This document shows positions 16,951-25,854 of a DNA stretch of 64,000 bases, in pieces; position 1 is the stretch's first letter, and every line of letters begins with the position of its first letter. Made by a program: the position numbers and the translations under genes. Below the pieces are notes generated by a model. That model saw only the letters and a program-made list of their open reading frames with translations. It was not told the origin of the DNA and searched no databases. Source of the DNA: Mangrovivirga halotolerans (GTDB taxonomy: Bacteria; Bacteroidota; Bacteroidia; Cytophagales; Cyclobacteriaceae); NCBI RefSeq assembly GCF_026241165.1, contig NZ_JAPFQN010000003.1:186001-250000 (forward strand), given 5' to 3'.

Positions 16951-17497
16951 AATATATTTTAGTTTATTTTTTATTTCACTGTTTCTGTTTTCATGTGATA
17001 TGAATGAGGGGGCTATGAGTTTTGAAGAGGCCCTTCAGATAAAAGCAGAGGAGTATCGCAGATTTGCAGATAACAACAGAGATAGTATTATGGCAGATGT
17101 TGCAGATATTGAACAGTATCTGGAAACTGAAGGGATCGTGGATTATGACACTACTTATAGTGGAGTAAGGTATTACAAAACTGTAGAAGGGAATGGTCCT
17201 GAGATTGAGCCAGGATTAGCCGTTGCTTTGTATTATCGTTTGCACGATCTGGAAACAGGTGAGATGTATGATGAAGCAAGGGATCCGAAAACCGGAGATG
17301 AAAGGCCATTTGTTTTTACTTCTTATGCTGCCAACATCATACAGGGATTTGATGAAGGAGTAGAGAAGTTCAGAGAAGGAGATGAAGGATATATTTTTAT
17401 TCCTTCAGATCTTGGGTACGGAGAAGAAGGAAATCTAAAAGTTCCCGGAAATACTAATCTGTATTTTTTTATTAAAGTAAGACAAGTTCAAAATTAA
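16937..17497 (+). CDS. FKBP-type peptidyl-prolyl isomerase lipoprotein, short form
   Basis: A 186-residue lipoprotein (LFLFSC, Cys20). The FKBP domain covers ~85-185 with a less conserved core: YYRLHDLETGEMYDE, F-D-E-G-V-E-K-F-R-E-G and a final LYFFIKVRQV strand. Several catalytic aromatic positions differ from the classical set, so it may act more as a chaperone than as an isomerase; that is inference. It overlaps the preceding FKBP gene by 14 bp and is followed at once by a strong terminator. Confidence 0.85.
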   Translation: MKNNKIYFSLFFISLFLFSCDMNEGAMSFEEALQIKAEEYRRFADNNRDSIMADVADIEQYLETEGIVDYDTTYSGVRYYKTVEGNGPEIEPGLAVALYYRLHDLETGEMYDEARDPKTGDERPFVFTSYAANIIQGFDEGVEKFREGDEGYIFIPSDLGYGEEGNLKVPGNTNLYFFIKVRQVQN

Positions 17498-17502
17498 ATA
17501 TC

Positions 17503-17527
17503 ACCCCGCTTCGGCGGGGTTTTTTTA
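17503..17527 (+). terminator. Rho-independent terminator after the FKBP pair
   Basis: ACCCCGC-TTCG-GCGGGGT, a GC-rich stem with a stable UUCG tetraloop, followed by seven Ts. The ATG of rdgB is only 3 bp after it. Confidence 0.92.
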
Positions 17528-17529
17528 TT

Positions 17530-18108
17530 ATGTTGAAAATCTGTTTTGCAACCAACAATAAGAATAAGGTTAAAGAAGTGCAGGCCTTGTTAGGAGACAG
17601 GTTTAATTTGTTAACCTTAAATGAAGCAGGTATCCATCATGAACTAAGGGAGGATTACGACACCCTGGAAGCCAATTCCAGACAGAAAGCCGAGCAGGTT
17701 TATCAAGAGGTCTCAATTCCGGTATTTGCAGATGACACAGGGTTGGAGGTTGATGCACTGGATGGTGCTCCGGGGGTTTATTCTGCCCGATATGCCGGAG
17801 AACAGAAAAGTGATAGTGATAATATCCAAAAGTTACTTAGTGAACTCCAGGGCGAAACAAATAGAAAAGCTCGCTTTCGTACAGTGATTACCTTACTCAT
17901 AGATGGTCGTGAGATTCAATTTGAAGGTATTGTTAATGGAAGTATAACTGAATCGGAATCCGGTAAAGAAGGATTTGGATATGATCCGGTATTTATCCCT
18001 GAAGGAAAAAATGAAACCTTTGCAGAAATGTCAGGGGAAGAGAAAAATAAAATCTCTCACCGAGGCAAAGCAGTGAATAAGCTGGTAGACTACTTAAGAT
18101 CTATTTAA
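17530..18108 (+). CDS. rdgB: XTP/dITP diphosphatase (Ham1/RdgB)
   Basis: A 192-residue enzyme that removes non-canonical purine nucleoside triphosphates (XTP, dITP, ITP). The N-terminal FATNNKNKVKEV, the central ADDTGLEVDALDGAPGVYSARYAG and the C-terminal FGYDPVFIP and KISHRGKA segments are all present. Normal length, cytoplasmic. The ATG at 17530 follows the upstream terminator hairpin immediately, so either transcription reads through or a promoter lies inside the preceding gene. Confidence 0.95.
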   Translation: MLKICFATNNKNKVKEVQALLGDRFNLLTLNEAGIHHELREDYDTLEANSRQKAEQVYQEVSIPVFADDTGLEVDALDGAPGVYSARYAGEQKSDSDNIQKLLSELQGETNRKARFRTVITLLIDGREIQFEGIVNGSITESESGKEGFGYDPVFIPEGKNETFAEMSGEEKNKISHRGKAVNKLVDYLRSI

Positions 18109-18142
18109 ATTATTTTCCCTTTCCAATACAAAACGCTTGCAT

Positions 18143-18150
18143 TACTTTTG
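18143..18150 (+). promoter_or_regulatory. Bacteroidota -7 element for udk-trkA
   Basis: TACTTTTG followed by C is a perfect TAnnTTTG match, 52 bp before the udk start. TTG at 18127-18129 lies 13 bp upstream, closer than a usual -33. Confidence 0.55.
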
Positions 18151-18202
18151 CGCTGAATAATAAATAGTTCTAAATTAGACTAATAAGCAAGTACTGTTCT
18201 TT

Positions 18203-18826
18203 ATGCAGAAGCCCTTTATCATAGGAATTACAGGAGGTAGTGGTTCGGGAAAGACCAGGTTTTTAAACAGTTTGTTAAAAAACTTTACTGATGAGGAGGT
18301 ATGTCTGATCTCCCAGGATAATTATTACAGGCCCAGACAGGAACAGCCTGTTGACGAAGCCGGGATTACAAATTTTGATCTGCCTGAGTCTATCGATCAT
18401 GTTTTGTTTGCAAAGCATATCGAGCAACTCCACCAGGGGAAAGATGTTGAAAAAGAAGAGTATACTTTTAATAACGATGCATTAGTTCCTGAGACTTTGA
18501 TCTTCAAACCCGCACCTGTTATTGTGGTAGAAGGTATTTTTGTCTTTCATTTTCCGGATGTTGCATCAAAAATGGATCTTAAACTTTTTATAGATACAAA
18601 GGAGCACCTGATGCTTAAACGTAGAATCATCAGGGACAATGAGGAAAGAGGCTATGATCTCGATGACGTCTTATATAGATTTGAAAATCATGTAGGACCA
18701 ACTTATGAGAAATACATAGCTCCCTATAAATCGGATGCCGATCTGGTTATTCCTAATATTACTCATTTTGACAGTGCTCTTGATGTGATAACAGCCTTCA
18801 TAAAGAATAAAGTAAATGGCGAATAA
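18203..18826 (+). CDS. udk: Uridine kinase
   Basis: A 207-residue P-loop kinase that phosphorylates uridine (and cytidine) in pyrimidine salvage. Walker A GGSGSGKT is at residues 11-18, followed by the S-Q-D-N-Y-Y segment (about 37-42), F-D-x-P (ITNFDLPES), V-V-E-G-I-F-V-F and the R-R-I-I-R-D motif with R-G-Y-D. The length is typical. The last 11 bp overlap the TrkA-domain gene, so the two are coupled. Confidence 0.93.
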   Translation: MQKPFIIGITGGSGSGKTRFLNSLLKNFTDEEVCLISQDNYYRPRQEQPVDEAGITNFDLPESIDHVLFAKHIEQLHQGKDVEKEEYTFNNDALVPETLIFKPAPVIVVEGIFVFHFPDVASKMDLKLFIDTKEHLMLKRRIIRDNEERGYDLDDVLYRFENHVGPTYEKYIAPYKSDADLVIPNITHFDSALDVITAFIKNKVNGE

Positions 18827-19508
18827 ATTTGCAGTAATTGGATTAGGTCAGTTCGGTACAAGTATTGCCCGTACATTAGCGAGCAGAGGTGCTGAAGTGA
18901 TGGCTATTGATATCAATCTTGATAAAGTAGAAAACATAAAAGATGAAGTGGCTTATGCTGTATCGTTAGATTCGACAGATATCAAAGCGTTAAGAGCTCA
19001 GAATGTTCAGGAAATGGACGCTGTGGTTGTTGCTATTGGTGAAAATTTTGAGGGTTTGTTGCTTACAACAGTATTATTGCTAGAGTTGAATGTCAACAGG
19101 TTAATTGCCAGGGCGGCAAACAAACAGCAATATATGATTCTTGAAAAGATGGGTGTTAATGAGATTCTTTCACCCGAAGAAACTGTAGGAAGAACAGTCG
19201 CAGAAACCCTTCTTCACCCGAATTGGCAAAGTTATCTTTCACTACCTGATGATTATGAGATTGTTGAACTAAAAGCACCTGGCAGAATAGTCAATGAATC
19301 GGTAGGTAATCTTGGTCTTCGTGAAAAATTTAATCTCAACCTGATTACCATTAAAAGAGTGTATGAAGAAGAGCGTCATGGTGAAAAGGTTAAGGTAGAA
19401 CATATCATAGGTGTACCAAAGAAAGAAACGGTTATTTATGAAACGGATATTATTATTCTGTTAGGAAAGGAAAAAGATGTAAATCGTTTTGAAGAAGTAA
19501 ATAAATAA
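18816..19508 (+). CDS. TrkA-family potassium uptake regulator (KtrA/KtrC-like)
   Basis: A 230-residue cytoplasmic gating protein. RCK-N Rossmann domain with GLGQFG (residues 9-14) and an acidic residue after the second strand (A-I-D-I-N); RCK-C domain from about 140. Such proteins bind ATP/ADP or NAD(H) and control a K+-translocating KtrB/TrkH subunit, which is not in the window. It overlaps udk by 11 bp. The ribosome must therefore reinitiate or the message is coupled; the functional link to uridine kinase is unclear. Confidence 0.9.
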   Translation: MANKFAVIGLGQFGTSIARTLASRGAEVMAIDINLDKVENIKDEVAYAVSLDSTDIKALRAQNVQEMDAVVVAIGENFEGLLLTTVLLLELNVNRLIARAANKQQYMILEKMGVNEILSPEETVGRTVAETLLHPNWQSYLSLPDDYEIVELKAPGRIVNESVGNLGLREKFNLNLITIKRVYEEERHGEKVKVEHIIGVPKKETVIYETDIIILLGKEKDVNRFEEVNK

Positions 19509-19517
19509 AAACTTTTC

Positions 19518-19547
19518 TTGAAGAATTAATTAAATGGGGTAATTTTG
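19518..19547 (+). promoter_or_regulatory. Promoter before the small membrane protein gene
   Basis: TTG (19518-19520) and TAATTTTG (19540-19547) with 19 bp between them fit the Bacteroidota -33/-7 spacing. Transcription should start near 19553, which rules against a translation start at the TTG at 19545. Confidence 0.55.
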
Positions 19548-19559
19548 CGGGGCGTGAAT

Positions 19560-19937
19560 GTGAAGAAGAACCATATTAAAAATTTACCGATCATTCTTTT
19601 TTCGGTCTTTCTTAGTCTGACAGTCTTGTCAGGAAAGATTACTCAATACGTGGTCCCAACCACTTTTGAGGTTCAAAAGGAAGCTTCTGCTGATAAACAA
19701 GAGAAAAAAGATGATAGCCAGGAAGAACAAGGCGCTGAGCAAGCGTACTTGTATGATTCCCAGGCATTGATTGGCCCCGTTTCTTTTTCATTGCCTCAGG
19801 TTTATTTAAGACAGGAATCAATCCATTATATCTCTGATCTTTCCGATTGGAAACCTGTCATTTCTTATGCAGAAAATCACGGTGAAATATATTTCAAGAT
19901 TCTGTTTAACAGGATAATTTCACCAAACGCACCCTAA
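19560..19937 (+). CDS. Small single-span membrane protein of unknown function
   Basis: I do not recognise this protein. The frame is open from the TTG at 19545, but that codon is part of the -7 element; the GTG at 19560 (reads MKKNHIKN if used as a start) or the GTG at 19554 is more likely, giving about 125 residues and an almost leaderless message. There is one hydrophobic segment (IILFSVFLSLTVLSG), then a charged Lys/Glu/Asp/Gln-rich linker and a hydrophobic strand-rich C-terminus (ALIGPVSFSLPQVYL). There is no ATG in frame. It stands about 100 bp before secDF on the same strand. Confidence 0.6.
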   Translation: MKKNHIKNLPIILFSVFLSLTVLSGKITQYVVPTTFEVQKEASADKQEKKDDSQEEQGAEQAYLYDSQALIGPVSFSLPQVYLRQESIHYISDLSDWKPVISYAENHGEIYFKILFNRIISPNAP

Positions 19938-20035
19938 TCACACTTCGATTCTCATTCAGTCCATTCCGGACTGAGAAGCTAATTACATTTTATTTCTATT
20001 TAATTCAATTTTAACTTTTATAAACTCATAAAATT

Positions 20036-23000
20036 ATGCGTAATAAGGGATTTGTAATTTTCCTGACCGTATTGATATCCCTGCTGTGTATTTACTACCT
20101 TTCATTTACAGTAGTAGCTACCCAGGTTAAAGAAAATGCTCAGGAATTTGCCACAAGATCAGATGGTACTGTGGACTTTGCAAAACAAGATGCATATCTT
20201 GATTCAATTTCAGATGAAACTGTTTACAACCTCGGAGTAACTCAATTTACTTACAGAGAGGTTCAAAATTATACCTTAAACCTTGGGCTTGACCTTCAGG
20301 GTGGTATGCACGTAACACTGGCTGTAAGCCCGGTAGAGATCGTTAAATCTTTAGCTGTAGACCCGGAAGAGCCTGCAGTAAATATAGCGATTGAAAAAGC
20401 TAATGAAATTCAAAAGGAAACAGGCGAAAACTTTGTTAGTGCGTTCCGTAAGGCTTTTAAAGAAGATAATCCGAATACTCCATTAGCAGATATCTTCGCT
20501 TCTGCTGCAAACAGAGAGCGAATTGATTTTAATTCCACTGATGAGCAGGTAATCGAAGTAATTAATGAAGAAGTAAAAGGCGCAATTGAAAGAGCTGAAG
20601 AAATTCTTAAAAAGCGTCTTGACAGATTCGGGACAACTCAGCCAAACATTCAGCGTGTTGCGGGAACTGAAAGAATTCAGATTGAATTACCAGGTGTTCA
20701 GAATAAAGAAAGAGTTAGAAATATAGTTTCCGGAGTGGCAAAATTAGAGTTCTGGGAAGTATATGAATTCTCTGAGATCCAGGATGGATTTACTTATATT
20801 GATCAGGTATTAAGAACGGAGCAAAAGGAAGAAGATACTGAAGATGATCTTGATGCCCTAACTCAGGATGATGTTGCTGCAGATAATGATACGACTACCG
20901 AGGAAGTTGCCTCTGTTGACTCTTTATCTGATACTACTACTTCATCTCTGGAAGAAGAATTAGCTTCTGAAGATCCTTCTGATTCTCTTGCACAGACTGC
21001 AACCTCTCCATTACAGGAATTATTTACTATTGTTCCTGACCAGAGAAACAGAAACAGATACTACATTTATGCTCAGGTGGAAGACACAGCAAGGATAAAT
21101 GAAGTTCTATCTCGAAAAGATATTTTAAATGTATTTCCTAATGATATTCAGTTTGCCTGGACAACTGAATTTGTAGAATTTCAGGATGGTAGCAAGCAAT
21201 TGGAATTGATAGCTCTGCAGCTTGGTAGAAGAAAAATGCCTAAGCTGACTGGAGAAGCGATCGAAAATGCAACTCAAACTCTTAATGAGCGTCAGTCTCC
21301 TGCAGTAAGCATGTCAATGAATCCTGAAGGAGCTAGAATCTGGAGAGAAATGACGGGTAATAACATAAACAGAAGAATTGCAATCGTTCTTGATGATTAT
21401 GTTCTTTCTGCTCCTAACGTAACTCAGGAGATTGCTGGCGGTCAGTCTAGTATCTCAGGTAATTTTGAAATTCAGGAAGCAGCCGACCTTGCTAACATGC
21501 TTAAAGCAGGTGCTCTACCAGCACCGGTAAAGATTGTTGAAGAAGCGATTATCGGACCAACTCTTGGTAAAAAAGCACAAAATCAAGGTTTGATTTCGAT
21601 CTTCGTAGGTCTAGGTCTTGTGTTGATCTTCGTTGTGATGTACTATGCAAAAGGTGGTTTAGTAGCTAACCTGGCATTGATATTCAACATTTTCTTCGTT
21701 ATTGGTATTCTTGCACAGCTCAATGCTGCTCTTACTTTACCAGGTATTGCCGGTATCGTACTAACAATTGGTATGGCGATCGATGCTAACGTACTGATCT
21801 TTGAGCGTATCAGGGAAGAATTGAGAAATGGTGTTTCTTTGTTAAAAGCAATCGACAACGGATATGGTAAAGCATGGAGTTCGATCGTGGATGCGAACGT
21901 TACTACATTTATCATTGCTGTTGTACTTTATGTGATAGGTACTGGTCCGGTTAAAGGATTTGCAATCACGCTTATCATTGGTATTATTTCATCATTCTTC
22001 TCAGCAGTATTTATCTCAAGAGTTATTATTGAGAAAATTGCCAACAAGCACAATGAGAAGAGCATGACATTCAGTACTCCTTTCTCTAAGAACTTATTCA
22101 CTAATTTCAATATCGATTTTCTTGGAAAGAGAAAAACTGCTTATATCACTTCAGCTGCAGTGATCATTATTGGTCTTGGTGTTGTATTTACAAGCGGATT
22201 GAACTTTGGTGTTGATTTTACTGGTGGACGTTCATATGTTGTTGCTTTTGATGAGCCTGCTTCGCCTACTAATTTGAAGACTGGTTTAATGAAAAAGTTT
22301 GATGGAAAGTCTACAGAAGCTAAGCTTTACGATGCTAATAACGTTGTTAAGATCACTACTTCTTATCTGATTGACGATGAATCAATCGAAGCTGATGAGC
22401 AGGTTGAAAATAAGTTGATCGAAGGGATTTCTGAGATCACAGGGTCAGAATTTAAAGCTAATGCGCAACAGATCGAAGCAGGTACTTTTACTATTCAATC
22501 ATCAAGTAAAGTTGACCCTTCAATAGCTGAGGATATTAAAAATACTTCATGGGAATCAGGTATACTTGCCCTTGTTCTGATCTTCCTTTATATCTTAGTA
22601 AGATTTAGAAGATGGCAATTCTCTGCAGGTGCTGTGGTAGCTCTATTTCATGATACATTGATCGTAATCTCAGCATTTGCAATTGCAGGATTATTTGGAT
22701 TCCAGTTTGAGATCGACCAGGTATTTGTTGCTGCGATATTAACTATCATTGGTTATTCAATTAACGATACTGTGGTTGTGTTTGACAGAATCCGTGAGTC
22801 ACTGGGAATGAAGTCAGCTAAAGACCTTAATACAAATGTAAATGGTGCGATTAACGATACATTAAGCCGTACTTTAATGACATCGATGACAACTTTACTA
22901 GTAGTATTGGTTCTGTTGATCTTCGGAGGAGAAGTGTTAAGAGGATTTAGTTTTGCCTTATTCATCGGTATCCTGATTGGTACATACTCTTCAGTATTTG

Positions 23001-23044
23001 TAGCTACTCCGGTTGCTGTGGATCTAAGCAAAGAAGATAAATAA
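20036..23044 (+). CDS. secDF: Protein translocase subunit SecDF (fused)
   Basis: A 1002-residue fusion of SecD and SecF, the proton-driven factor that helps pull preproteins across the inner membrane after SecA/SecYEG. The SecD part has the L-G-L-D-L-Q-G-G-M-H motif (about 84-93), a large periplasmic domain with an acidic Ser/Thr/Asp/Glu-rich insert at about 265-325, and the transmembrane block with G-M-A-I-D-A-N-V-L-I-F-E-R. The SecF part starts near residue 700 (NFGVDFTGGRSY about 722) and has S-I-N-D-T-V-V-V-F-D-R-I-R-E. The fused form is usual in Bacteroidota. A terminator follows. Confidence 0.96.
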   Translation: MRNKGFVIFLTVLISLLCIYYLSFTVVATQVKENAQEFATRSDGTVDFAKQDAYLDSISDETVYNLGVTQFTYREVQNYTLNLGLDLQGGMHVTLAVSPVEIVKSLAVDPEEPAVNIAIEKANEIQKETGENFVSAFRKAFKEDNPNTPLADIFASAANRERIDFNSTDEQVIEVINEEVKGAIERAEEILKKRLDRFGTTQPNIQRVAGTERIQIELPGVQNKERVRNIVSGVAKLEFWEVYEFSEIQDGFTYIDQVLRTEQKEEDTEDDLDALTQDDVAADNDTTTEEVASVDSLSDTTTSSLEEELASEDPSDSLAQTATSPLQELFTIVPDQRNRNRYYIYAQVEDTARINEVLSRKDILNVFPNDIQFAWTTEFVEFQDGSKQLELIALQLGRRKMPKLTGEAIENATQTLNERQSPAVSMSMNPEGARIWREMTGNNINRRIAIVLDDYVLSAPNVTQEIAGGQSSISGNFEIQEAADLANMLKAGALPAPVKIVEEAIIGPTLGKKAQNQGLISIFVGLGLVLIFVVMYYAKGGLVANLALIFNIFFVIGILAQLNAALTLPGIAGIVLTIGMAIDANVLIFERIREELRNGVSLLKAIDNGYGKAWSSIVDANVTTFIIAVVLYVIGTGPVKGFAITLIIGIISSFFSAVFISRVIIEKIANKHNEKSMTFSTPFSKNLFTNFNIDFLGKRKTAYITSAAVIIIGLGVVFTSGLNFGVDFTGGRSYVVAFDEPASPTNLKTGLMKKFDGKSTEAKLYDANNVVKITTSYLIDDESIEADEQVENKLIEGISEITGSEFKANAQQIEAGTFTIQSSSKVDPSIAEDIKNTSWESGILALVLIFLYILVRFRRWQFSAGAVVALFHDTLIVISAFAIAGLFGFQFEIDQVFVAAILTIIGYSINDTVVVFDRIRESLGMKSAKDLNTNVNGAINDTLSRTLMTSMTTLLVVLVLLIFGGEVLRGFSFALFIGILIGTYSSVFVATPVAVDLSKEDK

Positions 23045-23082
23045 AATAGTAATTAAACAAGCGAACATAAATTACTTCATAA

Positions 23083-23110
23083 AAGACCGGCATCTCGCCG
23101 GTCTTTTTTA
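23083..23110 (+). terminator. Rho-independent terminator after secDF
   Basis: AAGACCGG and CCGGTCTT enclose a short loop (catctcg region), followed by a T-run. It lies about 40 bp after the secDF stop. Confidence 0.88.
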
Positions 23111-23161
23111 TTTCACTTTTTGAGAAAATTATGATTTGATTTTTGCTAAATCTTGAAACTT

Positions 23162-23190
23162 AAAACCCCGGAGAATTTACTCCGGGGTTT
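23162..23190 (-). terminator. Rho-independent terminator for the DUF1254/DUF1214 gene
   Basis: AAACCCCGGAG and CTCCGGGGTTT form a strong stem with a 6-nt loop, between two convergent genes. On the minus strand it lies 26 bp after the stop and ends in T-rich sequence. Confidence 0.82.
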
Positions 23191-23215
23191 CTTCATAGTC
23201 GAATAATTATAGTTA

Positions 23216-24643
23216 TCAAATTTTCACAGCAGTTGGTGATTTCCACGTTTTTATTTTCTCCAGGTCTGGCTGGTAAATTCGTAATATCACATCCATTTCA
23301 AGGTCTGCTCTATTAATGGGGAGCCAGTTTTCAGCAGGGACTCCATCGGGCTTCTCTGCAGAGATATAAATGTCTATACCTCCATCATCATTGAGTTTCA
23401 TTCCTGAATTTTCGCCCACACTGTATTTTTTGTGATCATTTGGGATAAAAAAGCCATTTTCCTTTTCGTAAAGAGTAAACGACCAAAATGCTTTTGCTGG
23501 TGGCATTTCTTCCTTGGACAAGCTGATCTTGTAATCATTCATTGCATTTATAGGTTTACCATCCTCAGTGAGTACAGGAGGGTAAAGCGCTTCTTTTGCA
23601 GGTTGTCCGATAGGACCAACTATAGAAGGAACTAATAATGATTCAAGACCTGCCGATCCTTTTGGTAAGAATAATGTTGTCGATAATTTTTTTGATTGCT
23701 TTGGATCACTGAATATGGCAAAGCTTTCTTTTTTTACCTTTAGAGATACTTCTTTAAATTTTTCTCCATCGATTTTGGCTGTAGTTGATGGATCGAATTT
23801 TTTGCCAGGAACTACTCCTAGTTTTTCATAACGATCCAGAACTGCCTGGTCTAACTTGAAATCAGGATCAAAAGTGGTGTGATTGAAAATAAACTGCATA
23901 ACCTCCAGTAAGTTGTTTTCGAAGATGTCTGCATCTGTTGCTCCATATGCAGGAAAATCTACTTCCTCAGGGGGTAACTTAGGTTTTCCAAGATATTCTG
24001 AAAGTGATACCCCTTTAATATTATTGATTTGATCAATGATTTTCTGATATTTTTCAGGTTCATTAGCATGAGGCATCACTCGTAAAACAGCAGAATTAAA
24101 ATCTCCGGTCAATTCCATTTTTTTATCAATCCCTTCTATATCCTCTCCATTATAATTTTCGGTTCTTTTAGTATAGAATAGAATACTTGTTGGTTTATCA
24201 AAATCACCATTGACAGTTGAAAGTGGAATGTTGACATAATGATCGTATCCGGTAACCATCAGGGATACATATTTTGAATCAATAGCCGGAAATTGTAGAA
24301 TGATTGGGTCTTTGCGCAAATCAAGCATAGCAGTTTGATACAATACGTCATTGTTAGGGCGTGAAATGAATTTTGCAGTATGGTCCAAAAGCTTCGTATT
24401 CTTTAAGCCCTTATTATATCCCCTGGTGGTCATACCAGATTCTGCTAATGCCATTTTTTGGTTGACATTATACATCGCAACATATTGATAAGAGCGCTTT
24501 ACAATGTCTTCGATTTCTTCATTGCTCAAAATGATGAAGCCCTGGTCATCGGTTTCGAATTTTATAGTATCATTTGATGATGAATTACAACTGATCGTAA
24601 TTACTAACATCAAAAGGAATGAGAATTTAGCTAATGTTTTCAT
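23216..24643 (-). CDS. DUF1254/DUF1214 domain lipoprotein
   Basis: About 475 residues from the ATG at 24643; a longer frame exists to 24682, but the internal Met places a lipoprotein signal at the N-terminus (ITISC, Cys19). Residues ~70-200 fit DUF1254 (the YVSLMVTGYDHYVNIP region) and the C-terminal ~110 residues fit DUF1214 (W-S-F-T-L-Y, F-I-P-N-D-H-K-K-Y-S-V-G, then N-W-L-P). Such proteins are common, exported, and of unknown function. It is monocistronic with its own terminator. Confidence 0.85.
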   Translation of the reverse strand: MKTLAKFSFLLMLVITISCNSSSNDTIKFETDDQGFIILSNEEIEDIVKRSYQYVAMYNVNQKMALAESGMTTRGYNKGLKNTKLLDHTAKFISRPNNDVLYQTAMLDLRKDPIILQFPAIDSKYVSLMVTGYDHYVNIPLSTVNGDFDKPTSILFYTKRTENYNGEDIEGIDKKMELTGDFNSAVLRVMPHANEPEKYQKIIDQINNIKGVSLSEYLGKPKLPPEEVDFPAYGATDADIFENNLLEVMQFIFNHTTFDPDFKLDQAVLDRYEKLGVVPGKKFDPSTTAKIDGEKFKEVSLKVKKESFAIFSDPKQSKKLSTTLFLPKGSAGLESLLVPSIVGPIGQPAKEALYPPVLTEDGKPINAMNDYKISLSKEEMPPAKAFWSFTLYEKENGFFIPNDHKKYSVGENSGMKLNDDGGIDIYISAEKPDGVPAENWLPINRADLEMDVILRIYQPDLEKIKTWKSPTAVKI

Positions 24644-25010
24644 ATTGCTGGCCTTTAAAGTGTGTTCGGGGTGAGGTCTCACAGTATATTAAATACTGTT
24701 TTCAGGACTTAATTTTAAATCCTATATGAATTTAATAATGCACCTATCTAAATAATATGACACACGTTACATAAGCTTATGCTTTTTGTCATTGAAAGTT
24801 TATATCCAAAAAAATTTTTTTTAGTAAAATAAAGGCGGGTATATGATCAAAGTGGGTGATTTGTAATCGATTAGGTGCAGACTAAATCTTAGATTTTGTA
24901 CTAAAAAATAATTACACTTAAAGTTTAGATGGTAGTATCATCATATGAAATCACATCCTCGATCCGCAGGTTTTTCGAGGATGTGTTTAATGTCTGGCTA
25001 AGTATTTTTT
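24644..25010. other. Intergenic region with one long hairpin
   Basis: This 367-bp gap lies between two minus-strand genes. I see no open reading frame with coding character. It contains the inverted repeat at 24952-24985 and a TAAGCTTA palindrome near 24770. The first 100 bp or so should hold the promoter of the DUF1254 gene, but no consensus -7 element is evident there. Confidence 0.6.
24952..24985. repeat. Inverted repeat, 11-bp perfect arms
   Basis: CACATCCTCGA (24952-24962) and TCGAGGATGTG (24975-24985) are exact reverse complements around a 12-nt loop. It lies 26 bp after the stop of the minus-strand gene ending at 25011. There is no T-run on either strand, so it may be a transcript-end stabiliser or a protein site instead of a standard terminator. 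Confidence 0.7.
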
Positions 25011-25712
25011 CTACTGATTTTTTTTATTCATACAATTTTCATACAGTAGTATATGGTTGCCCAAATCTTCAAAGTTTTGTTTTTTCATTTGAGTTAAAAG
25101 GCTACAATCAGAAAATAGCTGATAGAATGTTTTTTTATAATTATTCTTTTTAACATTTATCAACTCACCTTCATTTTTAGAAACTAAAAAAGCACGGTGT
25201 TTGTCACCGGTCCAGACTATATGCTCTCCTTCCAGCGAGGTTGATTTTCTAGCTTGTGGATTATAAAATACCTGAAATTGACTTGAAAATGTAGGATTTA
25301 ACAGTTGAAGTAAGACTTCTTTATTTCCATTTACCACGGTATTGCGGTATATAATATAATCATCCGGAATAGCTGAAGGATGGTTTTTAGTTAGCATTTT
25401 TTTGACTGATGAATTTCGTTCATTTACATATTGAAATCTCACTGCATCATTCATTGCAATATGTAATTCATAAATGTCTGAACTTTTGATTTTAATTTTC
25501 TCTTCATGTCTATTCAGAATAGTAACCTGGGTAATACCATGTGTGTTTTCAGAAGTGTTCAGGAGCTTGCCTTCTTCAAATTCACCTGATTTTAAAATGA
25601 TTTTGCATTTATTGGAAAGCGGAACATCCTCCAGGGGTTGTTGGAGGGATTGTGCTACAGTGAAATTAACCAATAACACCATCAGCACGGCTGAGATAAA
25701 TAAGGTTTTCAT
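25011..25712 (-). CDS. Secreted protein of unknown function
   Basis: I do not recognise a family. Starting at the ATG at 25712 (the frame is open to 25751, but this Met begins the signal peptide MKTLFISAVLMVLLVNFTVA), the protein has 233 residues. After cleavage it has a beta-rich domain with CKIILKSGEFEEGKLLNT and KIKSSDIYELHI; the pattern 'I-x-L-x-x-G-x-x-x-x-G' recalls the N-terminal domain of Bacteroidota surface proteins that also occurs in the barrel protein at 35719. Two Cys near the C-terminus may pair. Monocistronic. Confidence 0.7.
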   Translation of the reverse strand: MKTLFISAVLMVLLVNFTVAQSLQQPLEDVPLSNKCKIILKSGEFEEGKLLNTSENTHGITQVTILNRHEEKIKIKSSDIYELHIAMNDAVRFQYVNERNSSVKKMLTKNHPSAIPDDYIIYRNTVVNGNKEVLLQLLNPTFSSQFQVFYNPQARKSTSLEGEHIVWTGDKHRAFLVSKNEGELINVKKNNYKKTFYQLFSDCSLLTQMKKQNFEDLGNHILLYENCMNKKNQ

Positions 25713-25854
25713 TTTCGTTAGATAAACAATACTTAAACGAAAACTGGACAATTTTAGTTGAAGTGGAAGATCAGAATTTGTTACTTAAAATGTAAGGCAG
25801 ATTTAAGGTGATAATCTGCCTTACATCATTGACGGAAGTAGGTTATCTATCCCC

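Noticed and set aside
19956-19974. Hairpin TCAGTCC-ATTCC-GGACTGA before secDF as a terminator or riboswitch
   Set aside because: The stem is only 7 bp with no T-run, and I see no conserved riboswitch pattern; it may fold but has no support.
24929-25153. A short plus-strand frame inside the gap and the secreted-protein gene
   Set aside because: It overlaps the minus-strand gene, which has a signal peptide and good codon use; it is a shadow frame.
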